A program made the translations under genes and the position numbers. A stretch of 64,000 nt of DNA from Candidatus Hadersleviella danica. GTDB lineage: Bacteria; Chloroflexota; Anaerolineae; Promineifilales; Promineifilaceae. The stretch is taken from contig JADJSZ010000004.1 of the NCBI GenBank assembly GCA_016711405.1, positions 138,290 to 202,289 of the forward strand. The letters run 5' to 3'. Below are positions 15,948-25,394 of the stretch, piece after piece; position 1 is the first letter of the stretch, and the number at the start of each line of letters is the position of its first letter. A model generated the notes under the pieces. The model did no database searches. It was not told the DNA's origin and saw nothing but the letters and a program-made list of their open reading frames with translations.

Positions 15948-17372
15948 ATGACTACCAACGCCCAACTCTCGGCCGATGTCACCTTGCCCCCCGGCATGGA
16001 AATTGAAACAGGTTCCCCCTTCGCCAAAATTTGGCGGCTCAAAAACAGCGGCGGCCAAAACTGGCAAGATGTGCGGCTGATGAATCTCAGCGGCACCATC
16101 CCCACGGCCGTTAACTGGCATCCCGTCCCCGCCACCGCCCCCAATGGCGAAACCGACCTCAAACTCTCGCTGGCCGCCCCCCCCCAACCGGGGAGCTACA
16201 CCAGCCAATGGCAGTTGCACAATTCAGCTGGCGAACCCTTTGGCCCGCCCCTCACCGTCCAAATTCAGGCCATTCCCGGTGGAGCCAATAACGGCCGTCT
16301 CGTCAGTTACAGCACCACCACCACCGATGGCAGTGGCACAGCCCAAACTGGCCAAACATTTAGCCACACCCTGCTTCTCGAAAACACAGGCGGCCGTCGC
16401 TGGCGCGCCGATTACCAACTCACCTATCTCGGCGGCGATGCCCAGCCCGCCCAGCCCAGCTACCCCTTGCCCGCCACCATCCCCGGCGAGATGAACAGCG
16501 TCACCATCACACTCACTGCGCCCGCCACAGGGGGCACGGCCGTCACCTTCTGGCAACTGCGCGACGAAAAAGGGGTGGCTTTTGGCGGCTTCATCGCCCC
16601 CGAACTGCCCGTCACCGCCCCCGTTGTCGTTGCCCCGCCCTTCAATCCCACCGCATGGCGCACCGTCATTTGGGACATCACGGGCATCTTTGAGAGCGGC
16701 AAGCCCGGTGGCAACCCCGCCGCCTATCAAAACAAAGATTCGGGCATTGTCAGCTACGGAGCGCACCAAGTCACGCTCGCTTCGGGCAATTTGGGGCGGG
16801 TCTTGACCATTTTCTTCCAAAAGAGCAACAGCGCCGCCAGCCAAGCATTGCAACAAGAGTTTATGGGGCGGGTGCAAGACAAAAACCAGCACGAGGGGCT
16901 ACGCAACGACGGCCGTTTCCGCGACCTGCTCATCCAAGCGGCCAACGAACCCGCCATGATTGCCGCCCAAGATGACATTTTCGGCGAAGGCTTTTATGTG
17001 CCGGCCGTTGCCGAAGCCCAAAAGCTCGGCATCCAAACCCCACTCGGGGTGGCCTGTATTTACGACACGCGCATTCAGCACGGGGCAGGTGGCTCCACCT
17101 TCTTATTTGGCCTCACCAAAGACAAGGCAGGCGGCAACATTGGCCAAAACGGCCTGACCGAAGCGGCATGGTTGGCTGTCTTTTTAGATGAGCGGGAGGC
17201 TCTCCTGCACCGTTTGGCCAACAAAGCGGAGCAAAATGGGGATGCCAACAGCGGCCGTTTCCTCCGCAACTCCACCTTCCGCGTCCAAGAACTCCGCCAC
17301 ATCCTCCAAGCCAACAACCTTGGCCTCACAGGGCAATTTACCGTGCGCGGCTTCAAACTCATAGGGCTTTAG
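15948..17372 (+). CDS. Two FW (NBR1-type) Ig-like domains plus GH46 chitosanase-like domain
   Basis: A 474-residue protein. Residues about 1-105 and 115-225 are two NBR1-type FW beta-sandwich domains (PFAKIWRLKNSGGQNW; FSHTLLLENTGGRRW). After a Pro/Val linker, residues about 238-474 resemble glycoside hydrolase family 46: ITGIFESGKPGG supplies a candidate acid Glu, DSGIVSYGAHQVTLASG corresponds to the DxRGxT region, and TPLGVACIYDTRIQHGAG is a family-like segment. GH46 enzymes cleave chitosan-like beta-1,4 glucosamine chains. No signal peptide is visible, odd for such an enzyme; FW domains usually mediate protein contacts. Activity is inference. The tail FTVRGFKLIGL is unremarkable. Confidence 0.68.
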   Translation: MTTNAQLSADVTLPPGMEIETGSPFAKIWRLKNSGGQNWQDVRLMNLSGTIPTAVNWHPVPATAPNGETDLKLSLAAPPQPGSYTSQWQLHNSAGEPFGPPLTVQIQAIPGGANNGRLVSYSTTTTDGSGTAQTGQTFSHTLLLENTGGRRWRADYQLTYLGGDAQPAQPSYPLPATIPGEMNSVTITLTAPATGGTAVTFWQLRDEKGVAFGGFIAPELPVTAPVVVAPPFNPTAWRTVIWDITGIFESGKPGGNPAAYQNKDSGIVSYGAHQVTLASGNLGRVLTIFFQKSNSAASQALQQEFMGRVQDKNQHEGLRNDGRFRDLLIQAANEPAMIAAQDDIFGEGFYVPAVAEAQKLGIQTPLGVACIYDTRIQHGAGGSTFLFGLTKDKAGGNIGQNGLTEAAWLAVFLDEREALLHRLANKAEQNGDANSGRFLRNSTFRVQELRHILQANNLGLTGQFTVRGFKLIGL

Positions 17373-17447
17373 AGGGACTGGAGGACGAGGGACTGGGGAC
17401 TGGGGACGATGACCCAAGTCCCCAGTCCCTTGTCCCTAGTCCCCCCT
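17373..17447. repeat. Inverted heptamer arrays between convergent genes
   Basis: The left arm uses ggggact/gggacga units; the right arm uses gtcccca, gtccctt, gtcccta. They can fold into a shared 3' hairpin for the GH46-like gene and the convergent acetyltransferase, whose stop lies inside the right arm. Confidence 0.78.
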
Positions 17448-18008
17448 TGTTTTTGCAAACACATGCGTGCTTCTCAACTCGTTGGTCAGATGGTGGCGGG
17501 CATCGTGAATTAACGTCCCTTCGTGGGTGTAACCCGCTCGGCGAGCCACGGCCGCGCTCCGCACATTGTTCGTATCACAGCGAATCTCCACCCGATTCGC
17601 GTTTAAGGTCTCGAACAAAAAATTGGTGATGGCGTTCACCGCCTCTAAAACCAATCCCCGCCCCTCAAACTCTTTGGAAATCCAATAGCCAATCTCAAAT
17701 TTGGGCACTTCCCATTTAATGTGGTGCATCCCACTACCACCGATGTATTGGCCTGTTTCTCGCCAAAAGAGAAGCAACTGCAACTCTTCCCGCGCTAAAA
17801 ACGCCAACCGCCGTTTGCGTCCCCAAATTTCATACTCCTCGGCCGTGGGCACATTCACCGCCCACGGCATCCACGGCTTGAGATGCTCTTGGTTGGCCAA
17901 CACCACAGGGCGCACCAACGCCCCATCTCCCACCTGCGGGGCGCGGATAATCAACCGCTCGGTCACAATTTCCTCGGGTATCTCAAGCAATAACGGGTCA
18001 ATCATCAT
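17436..18008 (-). CDS. GNAT N-acetyltransferase, RimJ/RimL type
   Basis: A 190-residue Acetyltransf_3 protein. TERLIIRAPQVGDG is the usual N-terminal strand and turn. GGSGMHHIKWEVPKFEIGYWISKEFEGRGL contains the acetyl-CoA-binding segment (QxxGxG/A region), and NNVRSAAVARRAGYTHEGTL is the C-terminal motif. Such enzymes acetylate N-termini or small-molecule amines; the substrate is unknown. GGAGGAG abuts the ATG ATG pair at 18008/18005; an ATG at 18041 is an alternative start. It lies downstream of the large WD40 gene on the same strand, separated by about 110 bases of aataacc heptamers. Confidence 0.82.
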   Translation of the reverse strand: MMIDPLLLEIPEEIVTERLIIRAPQVGDGALVRPVVLANQEHLKPWMPWAVNVPTAEEYEIWGRKRRLAFLAREELQLLLFWRETGQYIGGSGMHHIKWEVPKFEIGYWISKEFEGRGLVLEAVNAITNFLFETLNANRVEIRCDTNNVRSAAVARRAGYTHEGTLIHDARHHLTNELRSTHVFAKTRGD

Positions 18009-18117
18009 CTCCTCCACACCAATAACCAGGGGGGGTTTCATCCAGTGAACCAGTAGCGTAGTGGTAGCAAACCAACCAACACCCCAATAACGAATAACCA
18101 ATAACCAATAACTCCCC

Positions 18118-21100
18118 CTAACACCGACCACCCACAAACTCACCGCCAAAAAAGCGTTGCCACTCGGCCGCGTTCAGGCCGCGATTGGCACGGCCGCACG
18201 CCTGCCCCACCCACCCCTCGGCCGAAAATTCCCACACCACCACCTGCCCATCCCGCCCCACCGACGCAATTTCATCACTGGCAGGGCTAAACACCGCCTC
18301 AAACACCCAATCTGTATGGCCGCGCAACGGCCAACCCAACTGGCTCAACGGCCGCCCCCGCGCCCAATCCCACACCAACACCCCTTGGTCATCCCCCGCC
18401 GAAACCAACCAACGGCCGTCGGGGCTAAAATTGACACTTTCCACCTCGGCCGTGTGCCCCGCCAATGTCCCTTCCAACTCCCCCGTGGCCACATCCCACA
18501 CCCGCACCAACTGGTCATCGCTGGCCGTGGCCACCCGCGCCCCATCTGAGCTAAACGACACGCCACGCACCCCCACGCTGTGGCGCAACGGCTCCCCCCT
18601 ACGCGAAAAATCGGCCGTTTGCCACACAATCACCAAGCCATCACGGCCGCCCGTCACCAGCAAAGCTCCGTCGGGGCTAAAGGCCACATCCCACACAGTG
18701 CCCGAGTGGGCGAGGAGCGTGTGGCGTAGCTCCCCCGTGGCCACCTCCCACACCCGCGCACTCTGGTCATCCCCCACCGAAGCGAGCCATTGCCCATCGG
18801 GGCTAAAGGCGAGGCTCTGTACAAAATCGGTATGGCCGAGCAAAGGCTGGCCGAGCGGCCGTTGGCTGGCCACCTCCCACAAATTCACAGTGCCATCCTC
18901 ACTGCCATAGGCCAACAAGCGGCTATCGGGGCTAAAAGCGACCGCCCGCACGGCCGCGCCATGCGCCACCTGCGCCACAGGTTCCGCCCAGTTGCCCGTC
19001 GCCCACACCAGCACCAGCCCATCCCGCCCGGCCGTGGCCAGCCATTGCCCATCGGGGCTATAGGCCGCGTCCAGCGCCCAATCGGTGTGGGCGCGTTGGG
19101 CGTGGGCGATGAGCGGCGGGACGAGGTTGCCCCGCACGGGGGGTGTTTGCCACAGCACCACCGAGCCATCGTGGCTGGCGCTGGCCAATTGCGCCCCATC
19201 CCCGCCAAAGGCCAAACTGCTCACCCATGCAGGGTGGCTGGTGGTCAGCGGTTCGAGGGCGGCCCAATCGGCCGTGCGCCACCAGCGGATGCTCCCCTCG
19301 CGGTCGGCCGAGGCCAGCAACGTCCCCTCGGGCGCAAAGGCGAGGCTCGTCACCCAGTTGGCGTGCCCTGTCAACGTTGTTTCCAATTGCCCCGTTGTGG
19401 TTTGCCACACCAACAAGCTGTTGTCACGGCCGCCGCCCACCAACCATTGCCCATCGGGGCTAAACGCCAGTGTGGCGAGGGCTTGCGTGGCTCCCGCCCA
19501 ACCCGTGGGGTGGATGGCTTGTTGGCTGGCCACATCCCAGACCACCACCTGCCCCCGCTCGCCCGCCATCGCCAACTGTTGCCCATCTGGGCTAAAAGCA
19601 AGGGCAAAGAGCGAGCCTTCTTGGGCGGGCAAGACGGCCGCGTTGCGCCACGTCCCCGTCTCCCACAAAATCACCTGCCCGTTGCCATCGGCCGAGGCGA
19701 GATAATCCCCTTGGGGGTCATAGGCCAAAGCTAAGACCAAGTTGGTGTGTCCACCCGCCAGCGTTTGGGGACTGGGTGGCTCTTGCACCAAATCCCACAC
19801 CACCACCTGTCGGTCGTTGCCCGCCGAAACGAGCCAGCGGCCGTCGGGGCTAAACGCAAGGGCGTTGATGATGCTGGTGTGCCCCTCCAACAGCACGGGC
19901 GGGGCGGATGGGTCGCTGGGGTGGCGGAGCAAAATGGTCGTATCGGAGCCAGCCGAGGCCAGCCAACGGCCGTCGCCGCTCATGGCCACCGCTTGAACGC
20001 GGTCGGTATGGCCATACAAATAGCGCACAAGGGCAGGTTTGGCCAGCAACGCATCCAGCAAACTCCCCTGCGCTTCGGTGGTGGGGGCTGTTTGGTACGC
20101 CTCGACGGCCAACAACAGGGCAAGGCTCAGGTCGCTTTCCAAGGCCAAGCCCGATTGAATGGCCAACTGTTGCGAAAAGCTGATTTCCAGCAAATCCCGC
20201 TCGGCCACGGCCGTGGCTTGCGCCTCTTGGGCGATGGCTCGCGCCGTGAGCGCTTCGTTGCGCTGGCCGAGTGCCCAGACGGCCAAACCGCCCGTCACAA
20301 ACAAACCCACAACGGCCACAAGGGTCAGAGCGAGGCGCAACCGTTCGCGGGTGCGTTGCTCGCGCTGGCGTTGGGCTTGTTCGGCATCGCGGGCGGCCAA
20401 GCTGGCGTGGATGAACTGCGCTTCGGCCGTGTTCAGGGCGGCCGAACGCTCGGCCAGCCATCCTTCCGCTTCGGCCAAGGGCACGCCGCGCAGGAGAGCG
20501 CCATCGTCTCGGCCGCTCTCTTGCCATTGGCGCAGGGCGGCTCGCAGTCGCTCTTGCCACGCCCGAAAGGTGCGGTCGGCTTGCATCCAGCCGCGCAATT
20601 GCCCCCATGTGCGAATCAGGGCTTCGTGGACGACTTCGGCCGTCTCTTGCCCCTCGGGGTCGCGGTTGGTCACGATGAGGCGGTGGTCGGCCAATTTTTG
20701 GACGAGTGGCCAATGCTCTGTGCCGATTTCGGTGCGGCTGGCCACGCGGCGGGTGTCTTCGGTGCCTTCGCCGGGGCGCACCATTTGGGTAAAAATGGCG
20801 CGGGCGCGGGCTTGCTCGGCCGCATTTAGCCCCGCCAACACCCCATCGGCGTAGCTGGTGAGTGCCCCTTCCACGCGGCCAATCGCCTCGTAGGTGGCGT
20901 GGGTGAGTTGCCCGGCCGCTTGCCGCTCCCAGAGCGTCGTCAGGGCAAATTCGAGGAGGGGCAAATTGCCGGGTTCGCGGCCGACATCGTCCAAAATGCG
21001 CTCCACCAAGCCATCTTCAAAGCTGACGCGCTGTTTGTGGGCGGGCTTTTCGATGGCGCGTTGCAACTCCTCCCGCGACATCGGGCCGAGGATGACGAGG

Positions 21101-21753
21101 CCGCTTTGCAGGGCCTCAGCCAAGGGGCGGTATTCGAGGGCGGGGCCGAGGAAATCGGCGCGGAGGGTGAGCAAGATGTGGCGTTTTTCGGCCACCGAAG
21201 CGGCTCCCAGCAGGTGGGCGAGGAACTGTTGCCGTTCGGCGGGGTCGTGGACAAGGGTGAATAGCTCCTCGAATTGGTCGAGAATGAGCAAAAGCGGGCT
21301 GGGCAACCGTTCTAAGATGTCGCGCAGGAGGAGGTCGCCCGCCAGCAACGCCTCGGCCAGCTTTTTGCTCTGGCGCAAGAGTTCCTCGGCCGTGGTGTCG
21401 GCGGGGGCAAGTTGGTGGGTGAGGGCGGTGGCGAGGGAGGCCAACGGCCGTGCCCCCGGCCGCAGAGACATAATCGCCCACTGCCCCATCTGCCGCAAAC
21501 GGGGGAGCAAACCCGCCAACACCACCGACGATTTGCCACTGCCCGATGCGCCCAGCAAGCCGACAAGCGGCTGGCTGGTTAGCTGGCTGTACAGGGTTTC
21601 GATGGCGCGTTCACGGCCGAAAAAGTAGGGGGCATCTTCTTCTTGGAAGGCGTACAGGCCGCGATAGGGGCTGGCGGGCAGGGGGTGTTGGCCGTGATTC
21701 CAGCCGCCAGCGAACTGGCGACGGACACGCCGGGGGCGATGGTCGAAAGCCAA
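18118..21753 (-). CDS. nSTAND ATPase with transmembrane helix and 14 WD40 repeats (C-terminal part of a kinase fusion)
   Basis: The recognisable protein begins at SPYRGLYAFQEEDAPYFFGRE (about residue 28). An nSTAND NTPase follows: Walker A GASGSGKSSVV, Walker B LLLILDQFEELF, then a helical region. A transmembrane helix (LALTLVAVVGLFVTGGLAVWAL) precedes a coiled segment. By eye I count 14 WD40 repeats, mostly HTxxVxxLAFSPDGxxLASxGxDxxVxxW, enough for two seven-bladed propellers. The end, ACGRANRGLNAAEWQRFF, is a conserved cap of this class. The N-terminus is out of frame with the upstream kinase gene by one base; the two are almost certainly one protein. The propellers probably sense, with the STAND module as switch and the kinase as output. 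Confidence 0.88.
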   Translation of the reverse strand: MAFDHRPRRVRRQFAGGWNHGQHPLPASPYRGLYAFQEEDAPYFFGRERAIETLYSQLTSQPLVGLLGASGSGKSSVVLAGLLPRLRQMGQWAIMSLRPGARPLASLATALTHQLAPADTTAEELLRQSKKLAEALLAGDLLLRDILERLPSPLLLILDQFEELFTLVHDPAERQQFLAHLLGAASVAEKRHILLTLRADFLGPALEYRPLAEALQSGLVILGPMSREELQRAIEKPAHKQRVSFEDGLVERILDDVGREPGNLPLLEFALTTLWERQAAGQLTHATYEAIGRVEGALTSYADGVLAGLNAAEQARARAIFTQMVRPGEGTEDTRRVASRTEIGTEHWPLVQKLADHRLIVTNRDPEGQETAEVVHEALIRTWGQLRGWMQADRTFRAWQERLRAALRQWQESGRDDGALLRGVPLAEAEGWLAERSAALNTAEAQFIHASLAARDAEQAQRQREQRTRERLRLALTLVAVVGLFVTGGLAVWALGQRNEALTARAIAQEAQATAVAERDLLEISFSQQLAIQSGLALESDLSLALLLAVEAYQTAPTTEAQGSLLDALLAKPALVRYLYGHTDRVQAVAMSGDGRWLASAGSDTTILLRHPSDPSAPPVLLEGHTSIINALAFSPDGRWLVSAGNDRQVVVWDLVQEPPSPQTLAGGHTNLVLALAYDPQGDYLASADGNGQVILWETGTWRNAAVLPAQEGSLFALAFSPDGQQLAMAGERGQVVVWDVASQQAIHPTGWAGATQALATLAFSPDGQWLVGGGRDNSLLVWQTTTGQLETTLTGHANWVTSLAFAPEGTLLASADREGSIRWWRTADWAALEPLTTSHPAWVSSLAFGGDGAQLASASHDGSVVLWQTPPVRGNLVPPLIAHAQRAHTDWALDAAYSPDGQWLATAGRDGLVLVWATGNWAEPVAQVAHGAAVRAVAFSPDSRLLAYGSEDGTVNLWEVASQRPLGQPLLGHTDFVQSLAFSPDGQWLASVGDDQSARVWEVATGELRHTLLAHSGTVWDVAFSPDGALLVTGGRDGLVIVWQTADFSRRGEPLRHSVGVRGVSFSSDGARVATASDDQLVRVWDVATGELEGTLAGHTAEVESVNFSPDGRWLVSAGDDQGVLVWDWARGRPLSQLGWPLRGHTDWVFEAVFSPASDEIASVGRDGQVVVWEFSAEGWVGQACGRANRGLNAAEWQRFFGGEFVGGRC

Positions 21754-22604
21754 TCGGTGGCGGAGATTTGCAACGCTTCGCGCACCGCTTCGGCAAGGGC
21801 GGCGGCCGTGGGGTAGCGTTCCTCTGGCTCTTTGGCCAAGGCTGTTAAAATGACCTCCTCGAGGTCGGCCGAAATGTGGGGGGCGACTTGGCTGGGGCGC
21901 GGGGGTGGCTCGGAGATATGTTGGAAGAGGATGAGAGGGGTGTTTTGCCCTGCAAAGGGGAGGTGCAAGGTGGCCATCTCGTATAGCACGACCCCGAGGG
22001 AGTAGATGTCGGTGCGGCCGTCGAGCGGTTGCCCTTGGGCTTGTTCGGGGGACATGTAGTGGGGTGTGCCCGCTATCATGCCGACTTGGCTGAGGTTGGA
22101 TTCGCCCAGCGGCCGTGCCAGCCCAAAATCGGCCAGCACCACCTGCCCGCGCTTGGTGAACATGATGTTGGCGGGCTTCACATCGCGGTGAATCATGTCC
22201 AGCGAGTGGGCGAAATCGAGCGCACTGGCCACGGCGCTGATGATGCGCAGGAGTTCGAGGGGGGTAAATTCGCTCGCTTCCTGCTGGTGGCGTTCGATTT
22301 CGTCACGCAAGGTCGTCCCTTCGATGAGTTCCATGACCATGTAGTTGATGTCCAACTCGGGGTCGTGGTCGAAGTCGAAGACTTGGACGATGTTGGGGTG
22401 GCGCAGTTGGGCAATGCTGGCCGCTTCGCGCTCAAAACGGCCGATGAAACCCTCGTCCTCGGCCAAGTGGTGGTGCAAGACTTTGATGGCAACTGCCCGC
22501 TGGAGGGTGGTTTGCTGGGCGCGGTAGACGCTGGACATTCCCCCACGGCCGAGACGGGCTTCGAGGTGGTATTTGTTGGCGATGGTGCGGCCGAGGAGGG
22601 GCAT
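21579..22604 (-). CDS. Ser/Thr protein kinase (PknB-like), N-terminal part of the nSTAND-WD40 protein
   Basis: A complete Hanks-type kinase domain at residues about 10-275: the glycine loop LGRGGMSSVY, VAIKVL Lys, catalytic HRDVKPAN, DFGLARPLG, GTPHYMSPEQAQG and DIYSLGVVLYEM are all intact, so it should be active. After residue about 295 the frame runs into a Pro/Cys-rich stretch with no homology. Restoring one C in the CCCCC run near 21683 instead gives a continuous link to the SPYRGLYAF start of the nSTAND domain. The combined protein would have about 1,490 residues. The ATG at 22604 starts MPLLGRTIANKYHLEARLG, a typical start. The upstream gap contains gcggaat repeats. Confidence 0.9.
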   Translation of the reverse strand: MPLLGRTIANKYHLEARLGRGGMSSVYRAQQTTLQRAVAIKVLHHHLAEDEGFIGRFEREAASIAQLRHPNIVQVFDFDHDPELDINYMVMELIEGTTLRDEIERHQQEASEFTPLELLRIISAVASALDFAHSLDMIHRDVKPANIMFTKRGQVVLADFGLARPLGESNLSQVGMIAGTPHYMSPEQAQGQPLDGRTDIYSLGVVLYEMATLHLPFAGQNTPLILFQHISEPPPRPSQVAPHISADLEEVILTALAKEPEERYPTAAALAEAVREALQISATDWLSTIAPGVSVASSLAAGITANTPCPPAPIAACTPSKKKMPPTFSAVNAPSKPCTAS

Positions 22605-22611
22605 GGGGGAA

Positions 22612-22660
22612 GGGGGGATTGCGGAATGGGGAATGCGGATGCGGATTAATTAGCCAATTC
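22612..22660. repeat. Heptamer array upstream of the kinase
   Basis: Units ggggatt, gcggaat, ggggaat, gcggatg, gcggatt lie between the divergent kinase and radical SAM genes. Confidence 0.65.
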
Positions 22661-22728
22661 ACCATTCACAATTATAGCGGGTGGGTTAGAAAATTGACAT
22701 TTGGGAAGTGCGCCGTGACAATGTGGGG

Positions 22729-24265
22729 ATGCAGACCGATATTTTGTTTGGCCAGTCTTATTTTTTGCATTTTGACCCGAAATTGGCGGCGGCGAATCAG
22801 CCTTACCCGCCGTTGGGGACGCTGTATGCGGCTAGTTATGTACGGGAGCAGGGGTACCGTGTGGCCTTGTTCGATGCCATCTTGGCCGAGAGCGAGGCGG
22901 AATGGGAGAGGCATCTGCGGCAATACCAGCCCGCGTGGCCGTTTTGTACGAAGACAATTTTAACTACCTCTCCAAAATGTGCTTGTTGCGCATGCGCGAG
23001 GCGGCACAGACGATGATTGGCATGGCCAAGGGGCACGGTTGCCCGATTATTGTGGCGGGGTCGGATGCCAGCGACCATTGGGCGGGGTATTTGGCGGCCG
23101 GGGCGGATTATGTGCTGTTTGGCGAGGGGGAGGAGACGCTGGCGGAGTTGATGGGGGTGTTATTGCGGGGGGATGAACGGCCGCTCTCGACCATTTTTGG
23201 CCTCGCGTATGTGGATGAGGGGGGGCAGGCGCAACGCACGGCCGCACGGCCGCCCATCAAAGCGGTGGATGCGTTGCCCTTTCCCGCGTGGGATTTGGTG
23301 GATGTGCCGCGCTATCGAGCCATTTGGCAAGCGCACCACGGGTATTATGCGATGAACATGGTGACGACGCGGGGATGCCCTTACCATTGCAATTGGTGTG
23401 CCAAGCCGATTTGGGGGCAGAGGTATAACGGCCGTTCGGCCGCCAATGTGGTGGCCGAACTAGCTTGGCTACGGGCAAATTTTCAGCCGGATTACATTTG
23501 GTTTGCCGATGACATTATGGGGCTGAAGCCGGGTTGGTGGGCCGAATTTGCCGATTTGGTCGAGGCGCAGGGGTGCGCGTGCCGTTTAAGTGCCTCAGCC
23601 GAGCCGATTTGATTGTGCGCCACGGCGCGGCCGAGGTTTCGGCGCTGGCGCGGGCGGGCTGTGAGATTATCTGGCTGGGGGCGGAATCGGGTTCGCAAAC
23701 GATTTTGGATGCGATGGAGAAGGGGACGACGGTGGCGCAAATTTATGAGGCGGCCGAAAAACTCCATGAGGCGGGCATTCGGGTGGGCTTTTTCTTGCAA
23801 TTTGGCTACCCCGGCGAAACCCGCGCCGATATTGAGCAAACGTTGCAAATGGTGCGCGATTGCCAGCCCGATGATATTGGCATGTCGGTTTCGTACCCGT
23901 TGCCGGGGACGCGCTTTTACGACAATGTGCGGGAACAGTTGGGGGAGAAACAAAATTGGCGGGATTCGGCCGATTTGGCGATGATGTATCGGGGGCCGTT
24001 TGCCACGCCGTTTTATCGGCAGTTGCATGTGGTAATGCATAAGGAGTTTCGCGCCCGCAAGGGGTGGCGGGAGGTGTGGGAGAATCCGCACAAACGGCCG
24101 TGGTTGTGGCGGGTGCGGGAGGTGGCGGCCGTGGCGTATCGTTGGCTGACGCTTCCATTAGCCCGTTGGCAACTCAACCGACTTGCCCAATTGCCGCACA
24201 CGGGTTTGCCGCCTGCGCCGCATATGAGTTTGCAAGAGGCGGCGCGGCCGTCGGTGCAGGATTAG
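22729..24265 (+). CDS. B12-binding-type radical SAM protein, two frameshifts
   Basis: Three overlapping frames make one protein of about 512 residues. Frame 1 (MQTDILFGQSYFLHFDPKL...) is the cobalamin-binding-like N-terminus with PPLGTLYAASYVREQGY. Frame 2 has the domain end GADYVLFGEGEETLAEL and the radical SAM cluster motif CPYHCNWC. Frame 3 carries PFKCLSRADLI, WLGAESGSQTILDAMEKGTT and FLQFGYPGET. Each shift disappears if one base is added to a CCC run near 22930 and a GGGG run near 23572. Such enzymes use SAM and a 4Fe-4S cluster for methylations or other radical chemistry. The substrate is unknown; two methyltransferase genes follow on the same strand. Confidence 0.78.
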
Positions 24266-24288
24266 TATTGTAGGGGGGTTGGTGTTGT

Positions 24289-24322
<34 letters not shown>

Positions 24323-24499
24323 GTGGGTGGGAGCGAGGGGGTGGGTGGGGATGCTTGGGGGGGTGACGGGAAATTCGGGAGTGGGGGGAGGGGGGGGGAT
24401 CGCCGCTTTGTTACCGGGTTCGTGTGAAACAATCGTCGCACCCCATCTTGAATGAACCTTCACCCCGCCGAACGCTTATCTGAACGCAATTGACCCTAA

Positions 24500-24562
24500 A
24501 AACCCATCACAAATGACAAATGACCAATGACAAATGACAAAGGACAAAGAACAAATGACCAG
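24500..24562. repeat. Heptamer array containing the next start codon
   Basis: Units acaaatg, accaatg, acaaatg, acaaagg, acaaaga, acaaatg, accagtg run directly into the methyltransferase frame, so its ATG is one of the repeat ATGs. Confidence 0.75.
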
Positions 24563-25346
24563 TGACCCTATCGCAACTGCTTTTTCGCGGAAGGCGGCCG
24601 TGTATGATGCGTTTGGGGTGGGGCATGAGCAGTTGGCGCGGATGCGGGAGGCGGTGTATGCGGAGTTAGCGGCCGTGGTTCCTGCGGGTGGCCACCTGTT
24701 GGAACTCAATGCGGGCACGGGGCTGGACGCGGCCGAGATGGTGGCGCGAGGGTATCGCGTCCATGCCACCGATTTGGCGGAGGGGATGGTGGCGGAGATT
24801 GAGCGCAAAATTGGGGCGGGGATGGGGAGCGGCCGACTCACTGCCCAGCAATGTTCGTTTAACACGTTAGACCAAGTAGGGGGGCCTTTTGATGCGCTCT
24901 ATTCCAATTCGGGCGGACTGAATTGCACGGCCGACTTGGCCGCCGTGTTTGGCCAATTCCCACGCTTGTTGCGGCGCGGCGGGACAGTCACATTGGTCAT
25001 TATGCCCCCCTTTTGCCCGTGGGAACATGCGTTGTTGCTCAAGAATTGGCGTGTGGCGACGCGCAGGTGGCGGCCGGGGGGGGTGCTGGCGCATGTTGAG
25101 GGGGCGCATTTCATGACTTATTACTTCACGCCGCGCCATGTGCTGGCCGCTTTGGGGCCAGCGTTTCGTTTGGTCAGCTTGCGTTCGCTGGCTTTGCTGA
25201 CCCCCACGGCCGATAATGACCAGTTTGCCCGCCGACGGCCGCGCCTCTACCGCACCCTCGTTGCTCTGGAAACGCCCTTGCTCGGCCGTTGGCCATTTAA
25301 CCAATGGGGGGATTTTTTTATGCTAACGGCGAGGTTGAATGAGTAA
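24534..25346 (+). CDS. Class I SAM-dependent methyltransferase
   Basis: A 270-residue protein (263 if the ATG at 24555 is used, which I favour because the first seven residues are repeat-encoded). FSRKAAVYDAFG is a typical N-terminal cap. Motif I is LLELNAGTGLDAAEM, with HATDLAEGMV for the SAM ribose Asp. YSNSGGLNCTADLAAVFGQFPRLLRRGGTVTLVI follows at motif IV/post-motif. The C-terminal half (FTPRHVLAALGPAFRLVSLRSL) suggests a small-molecule substrate. It lies between the radical SAM gene and another methyltransferase, so a shared modification pathway is possible but unproven. Confidence 0.8.
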   Translation: MTKDKEQMTSDPIATAFSRKAAVYDAFGVGHEQLARMREAVYAELAAVVPAGGHLLELNAGTGLDAAEMVARGYRVHATDLAEGMVAEIERKIGAGMGSGRLTAQQCSFNTLDQVGGPFDALYSNSGGLNCTADLAAVFGQFPRLLRRGGTVTLVIMPPFCPWEHALLLKNWRVATRRWRPGGVLAHVEGAHFMTYYFTPRHVLAALGPAFRLVSLRSLALLTPTADNDQFARRRPRLYRTLVALETPLLGRWPFNQWGDFFMLTARLNE

Positions 25347-25394
25347 TGAGTAATGAATAATGAGTAAAAAGGGTGTTGGTGAAGGTGAGTCTAT

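Noticed and set aside
18118..21753. Long plus-strand frames opposite the WD40 gene
   Set aside because: GC-rich antisense shadows of the repeats; no ribosome sites or domains.
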